From: Oxyruncus cristatus
Taxonomy: Eukaryota; Chordata; Aves; Passeriformes; Cotingidae
Assembly (NCBI GenBank): GCA_013399855.1
Contig: VXAY01012532.1
Span: forward strand, 1,211,163 to 1,275,162
Direction of reading: 5' to 3'
Length of the DNA: 64,000 nucleotides
Numbering within the stretch: the first letter of the stretch is position 1; every line of letters begins with the position of its first letter. The notes beneath the pieces are model-generated. The model was not told the DNA's origin. It was given only the letters and a program-made list of their open reading frames with translations, and did no database searches. Shown here piece after piece: positions 23,401-36,271 of the stretch. A program made the position numbers and the translations under genes.

Positions 23401-26400
23401 AGCTGTTAGATTTCAACTGTAATAACAAGCAAAATGTAATCGTAACAGATCTTATCAAATCACCACAATCCTTCCACAACTCAAGGACAAAATAACTCCT
23501 CATCGATGCTATGTACTCTATATGTAGAGGTTCCTCTGGGTTTTGTGACTTCTGTCTTCCCTTTCCTTCCCTTCCTGAAGGAACAACAAAAGTATTTGCT
23601 AAAAAATAACCCAGTCAATGTTCCTGGGAGCCTAAGAATGCTGTCTCCCTGTGGATTACAGCTGGCAGCTGTAAGGTGTAAAGTTTTACAATTTAGAGTG
23701 CTGGAATTTCTTCTTCTTTTTAATCTCCACTACTCAAAAAACCTTTAGTTTTCTTGGCGAGCTCTGAAACCTTAGATTGCTCATTAAATAGAGTGTTCTG
23801 TCTGCAAATATTATAATGTATATATGGACTAGAGAGAATGTATAGTAAATGAATGCAGAATATATTAATGTTGTCTAGTTTGGGGAAAAAGGGTGAAATT
23901 ACAGGAAATTTTAAGCGGCTACAAGAACTGTCATAAGGATGAAGGATCATTCGAAATGTGAATTAATCTTTTTTCTCTACTTATAGAAAGATCTTGCTAC
24001 AGTCAGTATAGAACTAGCATACACTTTTAGTAGAATGGACATACTTCTACATTAAGTTATTTAGATTGATTTTAGATATCTTTAGAAATGAGTTCTATAA
24101 TATTTTACAATACTATTTTTATCAGACAGAACAATTTAATTTCTGTGACATTTCACCACATTTGTCCCATTAGATTCATCATCATTATGTTTCTGAATTA
24201 CGGTCTACAACAGCTGGACCACATCATCCCCTTCAGTGCTACAATCCTCAAAAGAGAGTTCTAGAAGACAACTACGTGATGAGGACCTCTTTGGAGGGAG
24301 ATGCAGGCTCTTCCACTAGAGAGCCTTCATTTTCTTTAGACGAAATAGGGCACTGCACTATTAATTTGTTTAAATTCTTAAGCAGATGACTAAGTCTATT
24401 CCTGGTTGCTTTGGCCTCAGGTAAACCCTCTGGCTTGTTGCAACATTGCTGTATTGTATCTGCCCTGTATGGGATTTCCTGTGGCTCTGCCTGACCCTAA
24501 TAAAAACCCAAAGAGTTAGAGAAGAAATAATAATAATAATACCAGAATCCAAAAGCAATTGTGGCTAGAATGTATGCTTGCCTTTTTCCTAAGTCCCATC
24601 CCATTCACTTCTCCTTTAGCCTGTCTTGTCTTTCTTTAATCCCCATCTAGGAACTATGTCTCCTCTTGTCAGTCCTGTCAACAAATGAGCGTGTAGGACA
24701 AACTATCAGTTAAGGAAGAAAACCTCTGTGTGGAGATAACATGTGCATACAGTAGGTATCCAGTCAGGGTTTTCCAGCGGAAAAACAGACACACGTGCGT
24801 CCTTCTTATTTTAGGAGAGAGATCCCACCAGCTAATTTCTGCAAGTCTAAACTGATTGTTAACAGACTTTGTGCCAAACCCAGCTTTACCCTCATTTAAA
24901 GAAATGTTTCAGCAATATGCAACCTGGGGTTACTGTAATGGTCAAACAAAAGCACTGAAAACAGGAGTTCAGAGAGGGTGGAACAAAACTGTTACCGATT
25001 GTTAGATTTTGCATCCTTTTGGTCTCAGCCACAAAATAGCAGCCACTGTCTTTGATAAAAACTTCTCTCACAAATAATTTTTAAAATAACCTTTGTAAAT
25101 TAACTGTGGCTATACATCTCATATTTAATCTGAGTCTCTGCAACTATTCTCTTAAGGCTCCTCACTGACATGTACTTGATCTCTCCCTCTTCTTCAGCCT
25201 CACTGCTGTGCTTCTGCCCCAGTCTCCGAACACACCATAACCTATGGACAGAATTTCAGCTGCATTTGCAATTTCCTCATCTTTACGAGATGAAGCCACA
25301 CCTTGACTATGGTTAAAACTCTTTCTTCTTTCATCTTATACTTGTTTAAAAAACAAATGGACGACCCTCTTCAATCAAAGAATTAGAAGAAACTACATAC
25401 AAAATGCTTCATTCCAGTATTTTCAGAAAACATAACACTTGCCTAGACAACTTTGTGTTAGCAATATTTTCATGGCTATTGCATTGAAATCATTAAGTTC
25501 CTCCCTTTAAAAAAAGCACATATATTGGGCAATATAGCTTGACGGCTGAATTGATATGAAAATGAGGATTTTTAATGTAACATAAGACTAAACAAAATAA
25601 ACTGCAGCCACAGCGATTTAGCCTTCCTTTTCTACTCACTGTCGATTAGAATTGCCAAACTCATTTAACATAATTTTAGGGGTTAAACTTGCTCAATATT
25701 ACTCAAAACTGTTGAGTATGTATTTCAGTCCATTTTCATGGTACCACAAAAAATGTTCTAATGTTTAAGTAAACAGCTCTAAAAGAAAAATTAAATAAAG
25801 GTTTAATAGACATGCATCACCCTTACAAAGAATAGGGTTTAAATTGCAGTTCTGTTAAGTCAATGTAGCTTCTGTTAATTTCAGAGGAGGTCAAGATGCC
25901 ATCCTAATAATTTTATAAATAAACATACATGCTTTTGCCATTGTTATAGATGTGATAGCATCAAAGCACGATTTGCAATGGAAAGTATGACGGCATGAGT
26001 TTGCCCTATAATCTGTAGATACATGAAAGTCCTATGGTTATTGTTGTCCTTAGCCTGAGAACGTTCCTCCTACAGACTATCCGTGAAAATATCCAAACGC
26101 AGCTGAGTACATTGTGGTGTAAGAAAGAAGTTGTGCACTGTTCAGAAGGCAAGCTACAATGAGAAAAGTCATCCATTTTAAACTTTGTGAGCATACGTGC
26201 TAGCAAACATAGCTTACCCTCTTCTTCACCATCTGGACATCTGTAGTTAACATCATAGTAGTTCATACATTATTTCTAACACTGCTCAGCATGGAGCTTA
26301 AGCTTCACTTCAGAGCTAAAATGAACACATTTGGATTTCACTTTATTATTAATGTATTTTAAAGGGCATGGATCAGTCATTTTGCAATTTCTTTCAGAGG

Positions 26401-29400
26401 CACCGGACAAATTACCAGGACTAGTATAGGATGATTAGTTAAGCAGGGTAGTTTGCAAAAAAGTTTCTAACTCATGGCAAGCATCTTGAAATGATTATTA
26501 ATTACAAACACTTTAATGTTTGTAGTCTTTTCCCAGAAGTCAGTTATTGCTGCAGTATTTACAATGTTCCTCTCACCATATGTGGCCATTTGCTGACTAG
26601 AACTCTTTCAGAGTTTCATACCAATTTTAGCCAATGTTATGTGAATTGGTGCCCAGCCCAGCTCTCAGCTGGAGTTTAGAGGCTGGTGGAGCCTGGTGCA
26701 TGGTGACCTCTGCTGCTTGTGTATTGCTATAGTCATAGAAGGCTCAACAAAAACATAGCACTGCAACAACTATAAGTATTTCATCCAGAAAATAGAGACA
26801 GAATATTTTTCCTGCAATGATAGCTCGGACTTAGGGAAAGTTTCAGATAGCCAGCTGCACAATAAGCCACTTGAGTCTAGGAAAAACAGACGTAAATCAA
26901 AGGGGGTGTCTCTCTTTCACAGATTTATAATAGTGTTGTAACATCTCAGCTGAAATGCTGTGCAGTGTAACTCCAGGTGTTTGGCTGCATCTGTTGTTTA
27001 CCAGGATGAAAGCTGTGCATATTGAATAAAATATGCTATCTGTGAAAAAAAATTAAACTTATTGTTAATTTCTGAATTAAATCCAAGATTTAGCATGCAG
27101 TAAGATATAAAAGCATGCTAGAATTTTCTTTATGCAAAATGCTATCAACACCTTAGCAGCAACACACAGATCCTCCATACAACCCTCACTCACTTCACAA
27201 TATTATCGGGGAAAGAAGACTCTACTAGTACAAAATTAGGACACCAAGGACTAATACAAGATCCAAGAATTGCACTCACATATGTTTTGTTGCAACTTGT
27301 AGACTCTTTTTTTAAAACCTGAAAAGACAGAGGTTTTAGAAGATGGGAGTACCTCAGTCAGTAGAAACAGTGCTAGTATTTTCACCCTCTTTCTGGAACA
27401 AAAGAGTTTTTCCTGGCTACCTTTCTTTTTTTCTTATTCAGTCAGTAAGGTTATTTATATCCTTTCCCAGAAGGCATGATACCACCCATTGTTGAGTGAG
27501 ATTCAGTAGCTGGGACTGTGACATTGGTCTAGAGCCCTTTGATAGACTCAAAATTAAAAACGCCTTCTGACCTGCTGCATCTCTTCCAGGCACATTTTAT
27601 GTCATGCAAGGCCTACATAATGTCATTTGGTGTTGGTAGAGCCCAAGGAATAAAAGGAATTTAATAAAATTTAGTTCAGATCAAAATATTTTAAAGATTT
27701 GATGTTGCCTTTAGATTCCCATTTTCCAGCTTTATTCTTCTGTATCTTCCTTCCCCTTTTTATAAGTGATAAAATGAAGGAAGCCAGAGAAAGAAGGGAG
27801 GAAACCCAAGATTGTTTCTAAACCCTGACACTTCCAGCCTGACTAAGAGATTGAGGTGCATGAATGATTTCACAACTTGATTGTAGGTTAGTCTGTGCTT
27901 TAACTCCACCCTGTTTCATCCAGTACAAAATAATACTCAAAGATTACAAGGGCACCTCAAGATTCTTGTAAGACTCCAGAGGATATTTCAAATATCCAAC
28001 ACCTCTAAAGAGCTCATAAATGGTGTCTGGGGTGAAACTGAGTCCCACAGATGATTCCATGCTGCACCATGGCTCGTGAGTAAGACTGGCTCAGGAGTCC
28101 TGGCCACGTGTGTGCTATGGCATGGCCTGCTCAAACAGCTAAGGCATAGCTGAGAGACTCAGGGTTGAGAAAACATAAAGTTTCAAGGTAAGGACTGTAC
28201 TCAGAGCATGCTTGTGGATTTGTTAGTTTATTTGGGTTTGGTTTTGCTTTCTTAAAAAAGTAAATGTTCAGAGTAGGGGAGAGATAAAGAATATTTCCTT
28301 TAAAGAACCTGTAAGGAGGCTTTGGTGAAAAAAGGAGTGTTTTTGTATGATTCCTTTCTGCCATCAGATTGGGCATGCACAGGGCATATCACACCAGGGG
28401 AGGTACAGGGGGAAAAAGGCACATTGCACTGGTAGAGAGGTATAACTGAGAAGTAACTGCCCAAAAAAAAGATACCCTCTGAGCAAAAACTGAAAATCAA
28501 AAGTGATCAAAAAAACTTGTTTTAGTCAAAGCTACTTCAAACATACAGTATCTTTACTAGAGGATAGATGGTTCAACCAGATATTAAGCAAAATTATGCA
28601 TGATCCTTATTGCCTCTCTCCTTCAGAACGTGAGTCAAAGTCCTTCAGGGCTTTACATGAAACATTGTAGAAGTGAGTGCAAAAGCACTGTTATAAGACA
28701 CTGTAGTCACTTCTGATTAATAGTCTGCACTCAGATCAAGAAAAAGCCCAGTAATACCCAGTAATAAAATACCCCATAGCACAAGTGTTCATAGTCAAAC
28801 ACATTGAAGAGATACTTTCAAAGAGAATTTGAAGTCACTTTTTAAATGAAATCACTTTAAAAATAATAAATAAATAAATAATGGAAGACTGTTCCTGTTA
28901 AGTTTCCCATTCAGACTCTCTCATGCCTGCTACTGTTTAGGCAATGAATATTCATGAACATAAACATGATTTGTAACATCTGTATACCAGTGGTAGAATG
29001 TTAGCAAGACATTTACACTCCTTTGTTTGGGATATATTGCTTTGTTTGGGATACATACATATATACAAAAAGAGAAACTTTCCCTTGTGATCTTCTCCAG
29101 AGACGATTTCACAGTCCAAACTCTGGCCTTAAAAAAATTCTTATGTCTATTGTAATTCTGCAGGAGCAGAAATGGAAGCAGAGAATTTCTCAGCAGATAG
29201 CCAAACCCTTCTACTTTGCCAGAAAACAAGAAATAAAAGTTTCATTTGTGAAACATTTTCACAGCCTTCACTTTTCTTACAAAAAATAAAAACAAAGTAG
29301 ACTGTAGCTACACATACAAAGTCCATCTTCTGAGTTAAAATTCCTCTTCTCCATGGCATTTCTTTATCTCAGTTATCCCACCTAAGTTAGATGAGGTGAC

Positions 29401-32400
29401 AGGGCTTGTCACATAAGAAAGTCCAACTGATTTACTTTACCATCCTTCCTTTAACAATCCCTTGCAAACCACATTAAGTCTGTTATGTCAGCTTCCCACT
29501 CTTTGTTTTTGTTCTTCTTAAATTAACTCAAAATTGTGAACTTAATTTACCATTTTAAATGAACGCCTACCCTTTTGTGACAGATCCCACAGGTATAAAC
29601 CTGTATTTTTACTTAAACTTAACTAAATGGAAAGTTCCTCGAGGTAGAAATCTAGTCTAAACCAATTAGTTAACAATGGCTAGGAAGGGTGGTTTTACAT
29701 TTCAGGGTGTAAGGGTTGCTGGGTGATGAACACTAATAAAGACTAAGAAAACAACCATCTATAACCTGACCACACTATCTTTCTGGGCATCTGTGTCCCA
29801 GCTAAACCTCTTAGGAAGTTATTATCAGCTAAATAATATAGATACCAAACATGGGTGTGCATGCACATATCTGAACATCTCATCTGCTGATGAATAATCT
29901 AAAGCTACCTCTCCACAACAGCAGAACAGAATCTTGGTCAGTGGCTTCAACAACTTTCTTACTTTCTGGTCACTTTGTTCCTCTGCACTGTTTGTATGCA
30001 AGAGCATAAATAATTTTGATAATTATTTTCCTCCAACTAACCACTTCCAATTTTTCTGTTCTGGGTTAAAATGTAAGGCAAAAAATTGCATATTTTTGCA
30101 CCACCCAGGTTTCATAACTGGAGGTTAAACTGGTCCTGAGTGAGCTGTATGTCTCAGGTTCCTTATTTTCCTATTGACTTGTAGCACTTCAGTTGTGAAT
30201 GTGAAGTGAGTCAGTAATTAAAGGTCAGTCACCCAGCTGGCAGTCCTTCCTTACTCACAAGTGAAAGAGAACTCACAAATTTAGGATTCGTGGAAACTGA
30301 AATGAACAACGTTCTAAAGTACTGACAACAGCAGGCACAGGATTACAGAGTAGTGAAGCCGTTTTGATCATTTGCCGGTGTAGAATGAAATATAGTCTGT
30401 GATGCACCCAAAGGCTTCCATAAGATATTTAAAGTTTTACTGCAAATATATGTCCATAAAATGAAAAGCAGTCTTCCTTCAATTGTTTTGTTTGATTCTT
30501 TTAAACCAAACTGAGCTCTGTGTTATTATGGGCCAATGTGATTCTGCAGTCAGCACATCCAATAGTATATTCAGTGCCTTTGGAAAGAGAATTCTTTATT
30601 AAGTACTAATCTTCAATTGGATCTGAAGCATTCACTTCTGGGATGAGAGATGTTGCCAGTGTGCTGAAAAATGCCATTAAAATTTTCATCCATCGTATTC
30701 CTAAATCTTAATCTGAAAAATTGTCACATTCACACTTCTCAATCAGCATGAAAACAGTCCATCTCAGCCCCTGTACAGATAAGATACGAGGCTTGAGTGA
30801 AATACTACATCTATTTCTCGTCCTTAAGTGTTGCTACATACAAAATACAGATTCTTTGCTATAACTACATGGTATGAACAGTTAAATGGCTCCAGTTATC
30901 CTACTATGTCCACATTTCAGATTGACTCAAACCTTCTGGAAAGCCTGTAAAAGAAAGATTAATGGCAAATAGGAAGCTTTAGAAAACACAGACATCTGGA
31001 AGTAAAGATATCATAGTGGTGTAAGCCACAGTGGAATAAAACATTTGTTTAATTCAACATTTAGTCTCTAAAGCCAGTCAATAGGAAAAGAAAGCCAACA
31101 ACTTAATGGCACACAGTTGTTTACGTAAGGTCTGCTGTGCAAAAGAGTCATCCAATTTTTTGCAAAACCAGCAGGTGCTGGATGTGCTGAACTGTCAGAG
31201 CACCCAGTTCCTAGGCTTAAATACCCAGCATCACTCACACAATCCCTGAAGCTCTTATGGCTGGTTGACAGCCTTTGCCAGCTTCATGAGCCCCTTCCTG
31301 CTCAACCTCTTGCAGCAATGCAGGGTCAGAGAGGTACAGCAAAGAAACCAGCAGCACTGATTCCATAGGGATGGCCCACATCTACCCCCTACTCCTAGCA
31401 ACACAAATCCTAGGGCATGTCTCATCTAGATGTGCAGCTGCTGCACTATGGCAATAGCTGGCACAAATTCTAGTGTGGATACGCAATAGTGTTATTATAA
31501 AAAGTTACTAGTTTGGAGTATTATGAGCTATTTTCCTGGTGATGTTTACATTGTCCTGATTTTAATTTCCCACTCAGCAGGTTGAAATATTTTCTTCTAG
31601 ACTGTCTTTTCCCATAATCATATAAGCCTGTTTCTATTTGAAGCTGACATTAAAATTAAGTGATTTTTTTCCTTAATGCAATTTCATGCAGTGCATCAGT
31701 ATTCTCAAATATCTTTGCTTGTACAGTAGCATCGTCAATAGTTAACAGAACAACTATAACTACATTATTTCTTAGCATCCTGATTTGCAACCAGCATTGC
31801 ATGATGAGAAGAATCTCCAAAATAATTTGCACTATGTGATCCTTCAGTGAAGAACAGAGGTTCAAGTTCAGTATTTTGTACTTTCTAAAAATGAAAAAGA
31901 CTTTATCTAGTAGAAGACTTGGTAATAGAAAGTACATTAGAACATCAATACATTACACTGATGAATCTTGGCAGTTACTGAATTTAACTTCTGTTAAAGT
32001 TAAGTCCAACTTAACTGTGTATAGACAAGGTTTGAAAGCTAAACTCTGAATTACCAAATCTTGGTCACAATTCTGTAATGCAGTGAGTCACCTCCGTTTT
32101 ATTCAAGTCAATATAAGTCAAGACTATTTACTTCTTTGCAGTATTGAAGGATAAGATGAAGGATTATTCTATGAAGAAAGAAAATCAACTGTTCCATAAA
32201 AACCATCCAGGAGTTTTCAAGATGACTCAAGACTACCTTGCATCTTCACTATAACCTCTTTGATTAGGGTATACTCCTAGTAAAAAACCTCTTTATTTAC
32301 TGTCAGGGAAATCAAAACACCCCTTTCCTAAATCCAAATCAAGGCTGAGGAACAGAAACTCTGTTAGCCATTGTTAGTGGGTACTATAAGATCAAAAGAC

Positions 32401-33016
32401 TATGGCCATTCTGACATCCTTATATAAAGAAATAGACAAGCAACTACAGAGCAACTATGGAGCATAGTATGATAAGTGAGCCAAAAAAATCTCTTAGCAA
32501 GGCATCTTTAGCAAATGAAAGAACTAGAGGAGAGTCTATTTCTTTTTTAGATGAAGACTGAAGATCTAGAATTGTCCAAGCTTTCCTCTTGCAGAGATGT
32601 CTGTCACAGAAACAGTCATTTGTATTTGTAGGAAATCCTACAGCAGTTGGAATACATCAGGTCCAGTCTCATAAAGCCAATTGAAAGCTTATGTTCAAGT
32701 AAGTTAAACTGTAATGTGTATATTCAGGTTGGGAAGGAGAAAGGGTACAAATTTGCGAAAAGAGGAAGGATGCAACAAAATTGCATGGGAGAAATACTGG
32801 ACAGGCAGCAAGTTTCTAATCTGAAGTTTTGAAATAAAAGTTAGTAAATTCCCAATGCAAGCATAAGAGTGCAATGTAGACACAAAAGCTCATTTCCTTT
32901 GTTCAGAATCTTCCCAGCTGATTTGACACATTCCCTCTTATTAATTTGAGGGGAAAAGAAAATTAGACTACCAATAGCAACTAAGTAGTTCAGCATCTAA
33001 TCAAGTTCTACTTGAG
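20475..33016. other. 12.5 kb of non-coding AT-rich DNA with short microsatellites
   Basis: No gene, RNA gene or dated mobile element could be recognised. Small simple repeats are present: ATT units at about 20881-20896, AAT units at 24526-24540 and AAAT units at 28861-28880. Open frames do not exceed about 99 codons. The interval could be intergenic or a long intron. A few stretches (for example 31680-31900) look unusually free of low-complexity sequence and might be conserved non-coding DNA, but I cannot test that without alignment. Confidence 0.5.
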
Positions 33017-33168
33017 GTTTTGTGTTTTGGTGGGTGGGTTTTTTTTTGTTTTTTTTTTTTTTTTCTTGAGAATAATGTTTCATTCCAGGGTATAGCAAAA
33101 GAAGCAACTGGAAAAAAACCCAAATCAAACCAAAAAAACCCCCAAGCAAACAAACAAACAAAAAAAGG
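33017..33168. repeat. T-rich run followed by A-rich run (possible foldback)
   Basis: A GGTGGGTGGG run and a T-tract (to about 33064) are followed, after some 45 bp of ordinary sequence, by an A-rich run with CCC interruptions (33111-33168, including CAAACAAACAAAC). The two are roughly complementary but not a clean inverted repeat. They yield spurious open frames on both strands. Confidence 0.6.
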
Positions 33169-33949
33169 AACAGTTCACAATGCATTAGGACAGACCGTGA
33201 AAGATTCGTTATTTTACATTGAGCAGTGACAGGTTTCTCAAAAGTATTGAGAAATTCTCAGCAAATGACACCCAGATCTCTTGCACACTGAAAGGAATGC
33301 ATCGTAACACCTCTTAGTCGCTACATGTTTCAAACCATTCGTGGACCCAATTTAGCAGGATTTCTGAAAGACCAATGCAGTTTCTTCCTAAGAATATCAC
33401 ATACACTGCAAATTGCTAGGGTAGCACATGGTTAAATTATAAAATGTCTCGGTATTACCCATTGCTTTGAGAAACAATGCTAGAAGGAATGTGATACATT
33501 TCCATTTTAAAGGCTCAAGAATCTTTTCGGTGTTACTTCGAAGAGATGACAGTCCTCATCCTCACAGTGAGTCTGTGAATCTGTTCTGGTGTTAAGCAGT
33601 GAAAAGTCTTCTCTTGGAAGGAAGTCAAAAGTGCAATTGATAAATCACATAATTTCATGAAATAATCAGGATCTCAGCAGGAATGTTATTGCCAGTCTTC
33701 TCTGCTGAGTAAAAACTCCGGTTTTATCTCCTTAAACAGACATAGTAAGTAGATTCTCAGCCCAATAAACACGTTTCTCATAGAAGATCAGCTGAGACTG
33801 CTGTAAACTAGAAAAAGTAGCGAATACTTTGAGAATTTATTTTTATACTCTCTCTTCCTTCATTTCCCTTCCCTTCTGTAACATTTCTATCTGCATGAAA
33901 GTCTTCCACCACCTCTTGAGAGCTATTCTTAGGCTTTATCTTTCCAGAA

Positions 33950-34140
33950 GTGCTTATATCACATGCTAATTGGCTTAATTAACTACAAGTCATAGCTCCA
34001 ACAAAAGCATTTCCTATCTAGTCAATGTGACCATTAAAAAGTGATTTGCATTACATTTGGAGCAGCAGACGCTTAGCTTGTGAAAGGGGCTAATGAAGCA
34101 TGTGTTCTGGGCACACAAATCAGGTGCTAGACGTATAGAA
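33950..34140. promoter_or_regulatory. Candidate regulatory element (homeodomain and octamer motifs)
   Basis: GCTAATTGGCTTAATTAAC (33965-33983) holds two TAATT-type homeodomain cores. A perfect octamer motif ATTTGCAT lies at 34044-34051, and GGCTAATGAAGCATG near 34088 adds another TAAT core. The stretch has no low-complexity sequence. Clusters like this occur in conserved vertebrate enhancers. Motifs this short also arise by chance in AT-rich DNA, so this is only a candidate. Confidence 0.25.
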
Positions 34141-34659
34141 AGCAGCACACAGTTCCTTTGCAGAAGCAATTTAAAAGATTTTAACTAGTGGTTTTCCAAT
34201 AAAAACTTTTTTTTTTTCTTGCAATGATAAAATAATTAAGGGAAACGAAGTACATCATCCTCAAGCAATTTGACAATTACAGGAAAAAAAACGCAGTCTT
34301 TTTCTGTAGCCATTCACAGAAGTGATTCCACATGTACTAGGTCGGAAACTTATTCTCTAAACTGTAATTTGAAAACAGAATTTCGAAGGGCAAGTGCAGC
34401 AATCGAGAGTTGCTAATGACCTGCAGACAAACGTGCATAAACAGCAGGCTGTGCTCTTACATTCAGTAATAATGTCGCACTGCAGGCACCAGAAAAGGGC
34501 ACCGTTTCAGGTGAAATTTAGGTCACATGTAAGTGCCAATATACAAAAATATGATCCTGCAAATCTTTGCACAGCTGCTAACAGACGTCGGATTTACTTA
34601 AACTATAGGCATTCCTGTTTTCAACACAGACTTTCCATCGATATCTGCAGCTTTTATTC

Positions 34660-34679
34660 TTGGCATGTGCACATGCCAA
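34660..34679. repeat. Perfect 20-bp palindrome
   Basis: TTGGCATGTGCACATGCCAA is its own reverse complement, without a spacer. It contains two overlapping CANNTG E-box cores (CATGTG and CACATG). Perfect palindromes of this length with mixed composition are not expected often in 64 kb. A dimeric transcription-factor site is one explanation. Confidence 0.75.
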
Positions 34680-35699
34680 TATTTCTTATTGGTAGGGCTG
34701 AGCAGTGCTGTCTGCGCCTGGTGCTAGATCTAATTTAGGATTAGAGGCATGGGATTCGAAGCCCCTACCGAGGGTGCTGCACTGGTCTGGGAGACATTTC
34801 TCAGAGTACATTTGAAATGCCTGCACTCCACACAGCACACGGGTGAAGCAAGCAATCCCTTCAGAATACTGCCAGGAAAAACAAGCCTTTAATTGTTTCT
34901 CTTTTCTCTTCTCCTTTTGCCATTGTTTAGTGGGCACCGTGGCCCCAGAGATGTGAGGAAGGCTAGACTGAATCCCCACCACCCGCTGTGTTCTGGCCAC
35001 TCACATAATAAATGGAGGCTTCTCCATTTTCTGGAGATTGCTGCATCCTCCTCAACATAGCTTTGTCTAACTTTAGAGTTAGTCCTCCTTTGGGAGGACT
35101 CTCTTCTTAGAGAATAAGACATCCTGTCTGTGGAATTTTTCGCACTGGTGAGATGCAGATGGTTTACTGCACATATGGATGCTTGATTCTGCCATCCCTT
35201 AACTTTTTCAGCCACTACTTAGGCACTCAGATCTCTTGGGTGCCTAAAATTTCAGTCCCTAAAATTCAGACGTCACACAAACAGATTGCATCTGCAGAAA
35301 GGAAACTCCAACTCCATCCATCCAGATACTAGCTAAAGTTCAGTTTCTCACAGAGATCCTTTATTTAGCAAGTCCTTTCTTGATTTTGCAGTGGAGAAGC
35401 CTGGCAGAGAACTCTTTCATTCCTGCACCATTTCAAGCTCAGCAGCAAGGCATGAACCAAGGCTTCAGGCTCAGAGGTTATGGCTCTCGTTATAGAAGTG
35501 CTTCTTCAGCCTTTAATTCTTCACCACGCTTTTTCTCCAGCTGAATGTAAACTGAAAATCAACAACTGAAAAGCATGTTAATGCAGCAGAAAATTTCAAA
35601 ATATTGTCCCATCTATCTGTAAGCTGCCAGCAGAGCACTAGACTAGAGACCACGTCTCTATTCATACGCAGAATTTAGAGGACACAGGTTCAAGCTAAA
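34680..35699. other. Non-coding DNA, nothing recognised
   Basis: Open frames of about 104-114 codons on both strands have no family resemblance. GGGTGCCTAAAATTTCAGTCCCTAA at about 35239-35263 is faintly like a fossil palindromic repeat but cannot be assigned. Confidence 0.5.
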
Positions 35700-36230
35700 C
35701 TCCTAATTAAGCAGTGCTGGAGTGACACCGGACTGTGCCACCTGTCCTGTTTCAAAGTTTTGGATGCTGTTCGGTGTGCTGGAGTGCAGTGGGGGGCCAG
35801 GACTCCTGGATGCGGCAGAGAACGGCCTGGCTCCATCTGTCTCCATCCCACTGTCCCAGCCAGGGATAGCCCAGCCCTGGGCATCGGGCACTCTCTGGGC
35901 ATCGGGCTGAGGCTGAGACATGGGCCTGCAGGTGGGCCCAGCTCCGTAGGATCCCATAGCTGGACAGGGCAGGGCTGTGGGGAGCTGGAGGCTGATGCTG
36001 CTGCAGTGTTGCTGAGGCAAAGGCTGATGGCTTGGAGGGCTGACATGGTGTCCTGTGCCCTGAGCATGGTGAGGGAAGCCCTGAGGGTCTGACAGGGCAT
36101 CCCAGGCCGTGGGCAAGGTGGGAACAGCCCTGAGGAGGGGATCAGGACCCTGAGAACCATGGTGCCATCAGGTGCCTGAGACGAGGCCATGGAACATTCC
36201 AAATGGGAAAGGATGGATGAGCCCACCACT
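35700..36230 (-). other. GC-rich block with long overlapping minus-strand open frames; unidentified
   Basis: About 530 bp stands out from its AT-rich surroundings by high G+C. On the minus strand two frames remain open together: one of about 179 codons, and one of about 137 or more that ends in TAG near 35703. The shorter one gives a Pro/Ser/Gln-rich product (SPPSHQPLPQQHC, then MSQPQPDAQ) with no known domain. A + strand frame of 110 codons overlaps both. Open frames on both strands follow simply from low stop-codon density in GC-rich DNA, so coding is unproven. A possible 3' splice site (CCCCTCCTCAG on the minus strand) precedes the shorter frame. Alternatives are the terminal exon of an unrecognised gene, a non-coding RNA exon or a GC-rich repeat. 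Confidence 0.25.
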
Positions 36231-36255
36231 TCTGGAAAAGTAACCCTGTGGCTAC

Positions 36256-36271
36256 AAGCTTTGCAAAGCTT
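36256..36271. repeat. Perfect 16-bp palindrome
   Basis: AAGCTTTGCAAAGCTT is self-complementary without a spacer and lies 26 bp beyond the GC-rich block. No function can be assigned. Confidence 0.6.

Noticed and set aside
26006..26266. Minus-strand frame starting MNYYDVNYRCPDGEEEG with a nearby GTAAGC donor
   Set aside because: It looks exon-like at first, but the start follows a stop by one codon, there is no pyrimidine-rich acceptor upstream, and I recognise no family.
34660..34679. p53 response element
   Set aside because: The CATG-centred half-sites overlap by two bases and mismatch the purine/pyrimidine flanks, so the canonical layout is absent.
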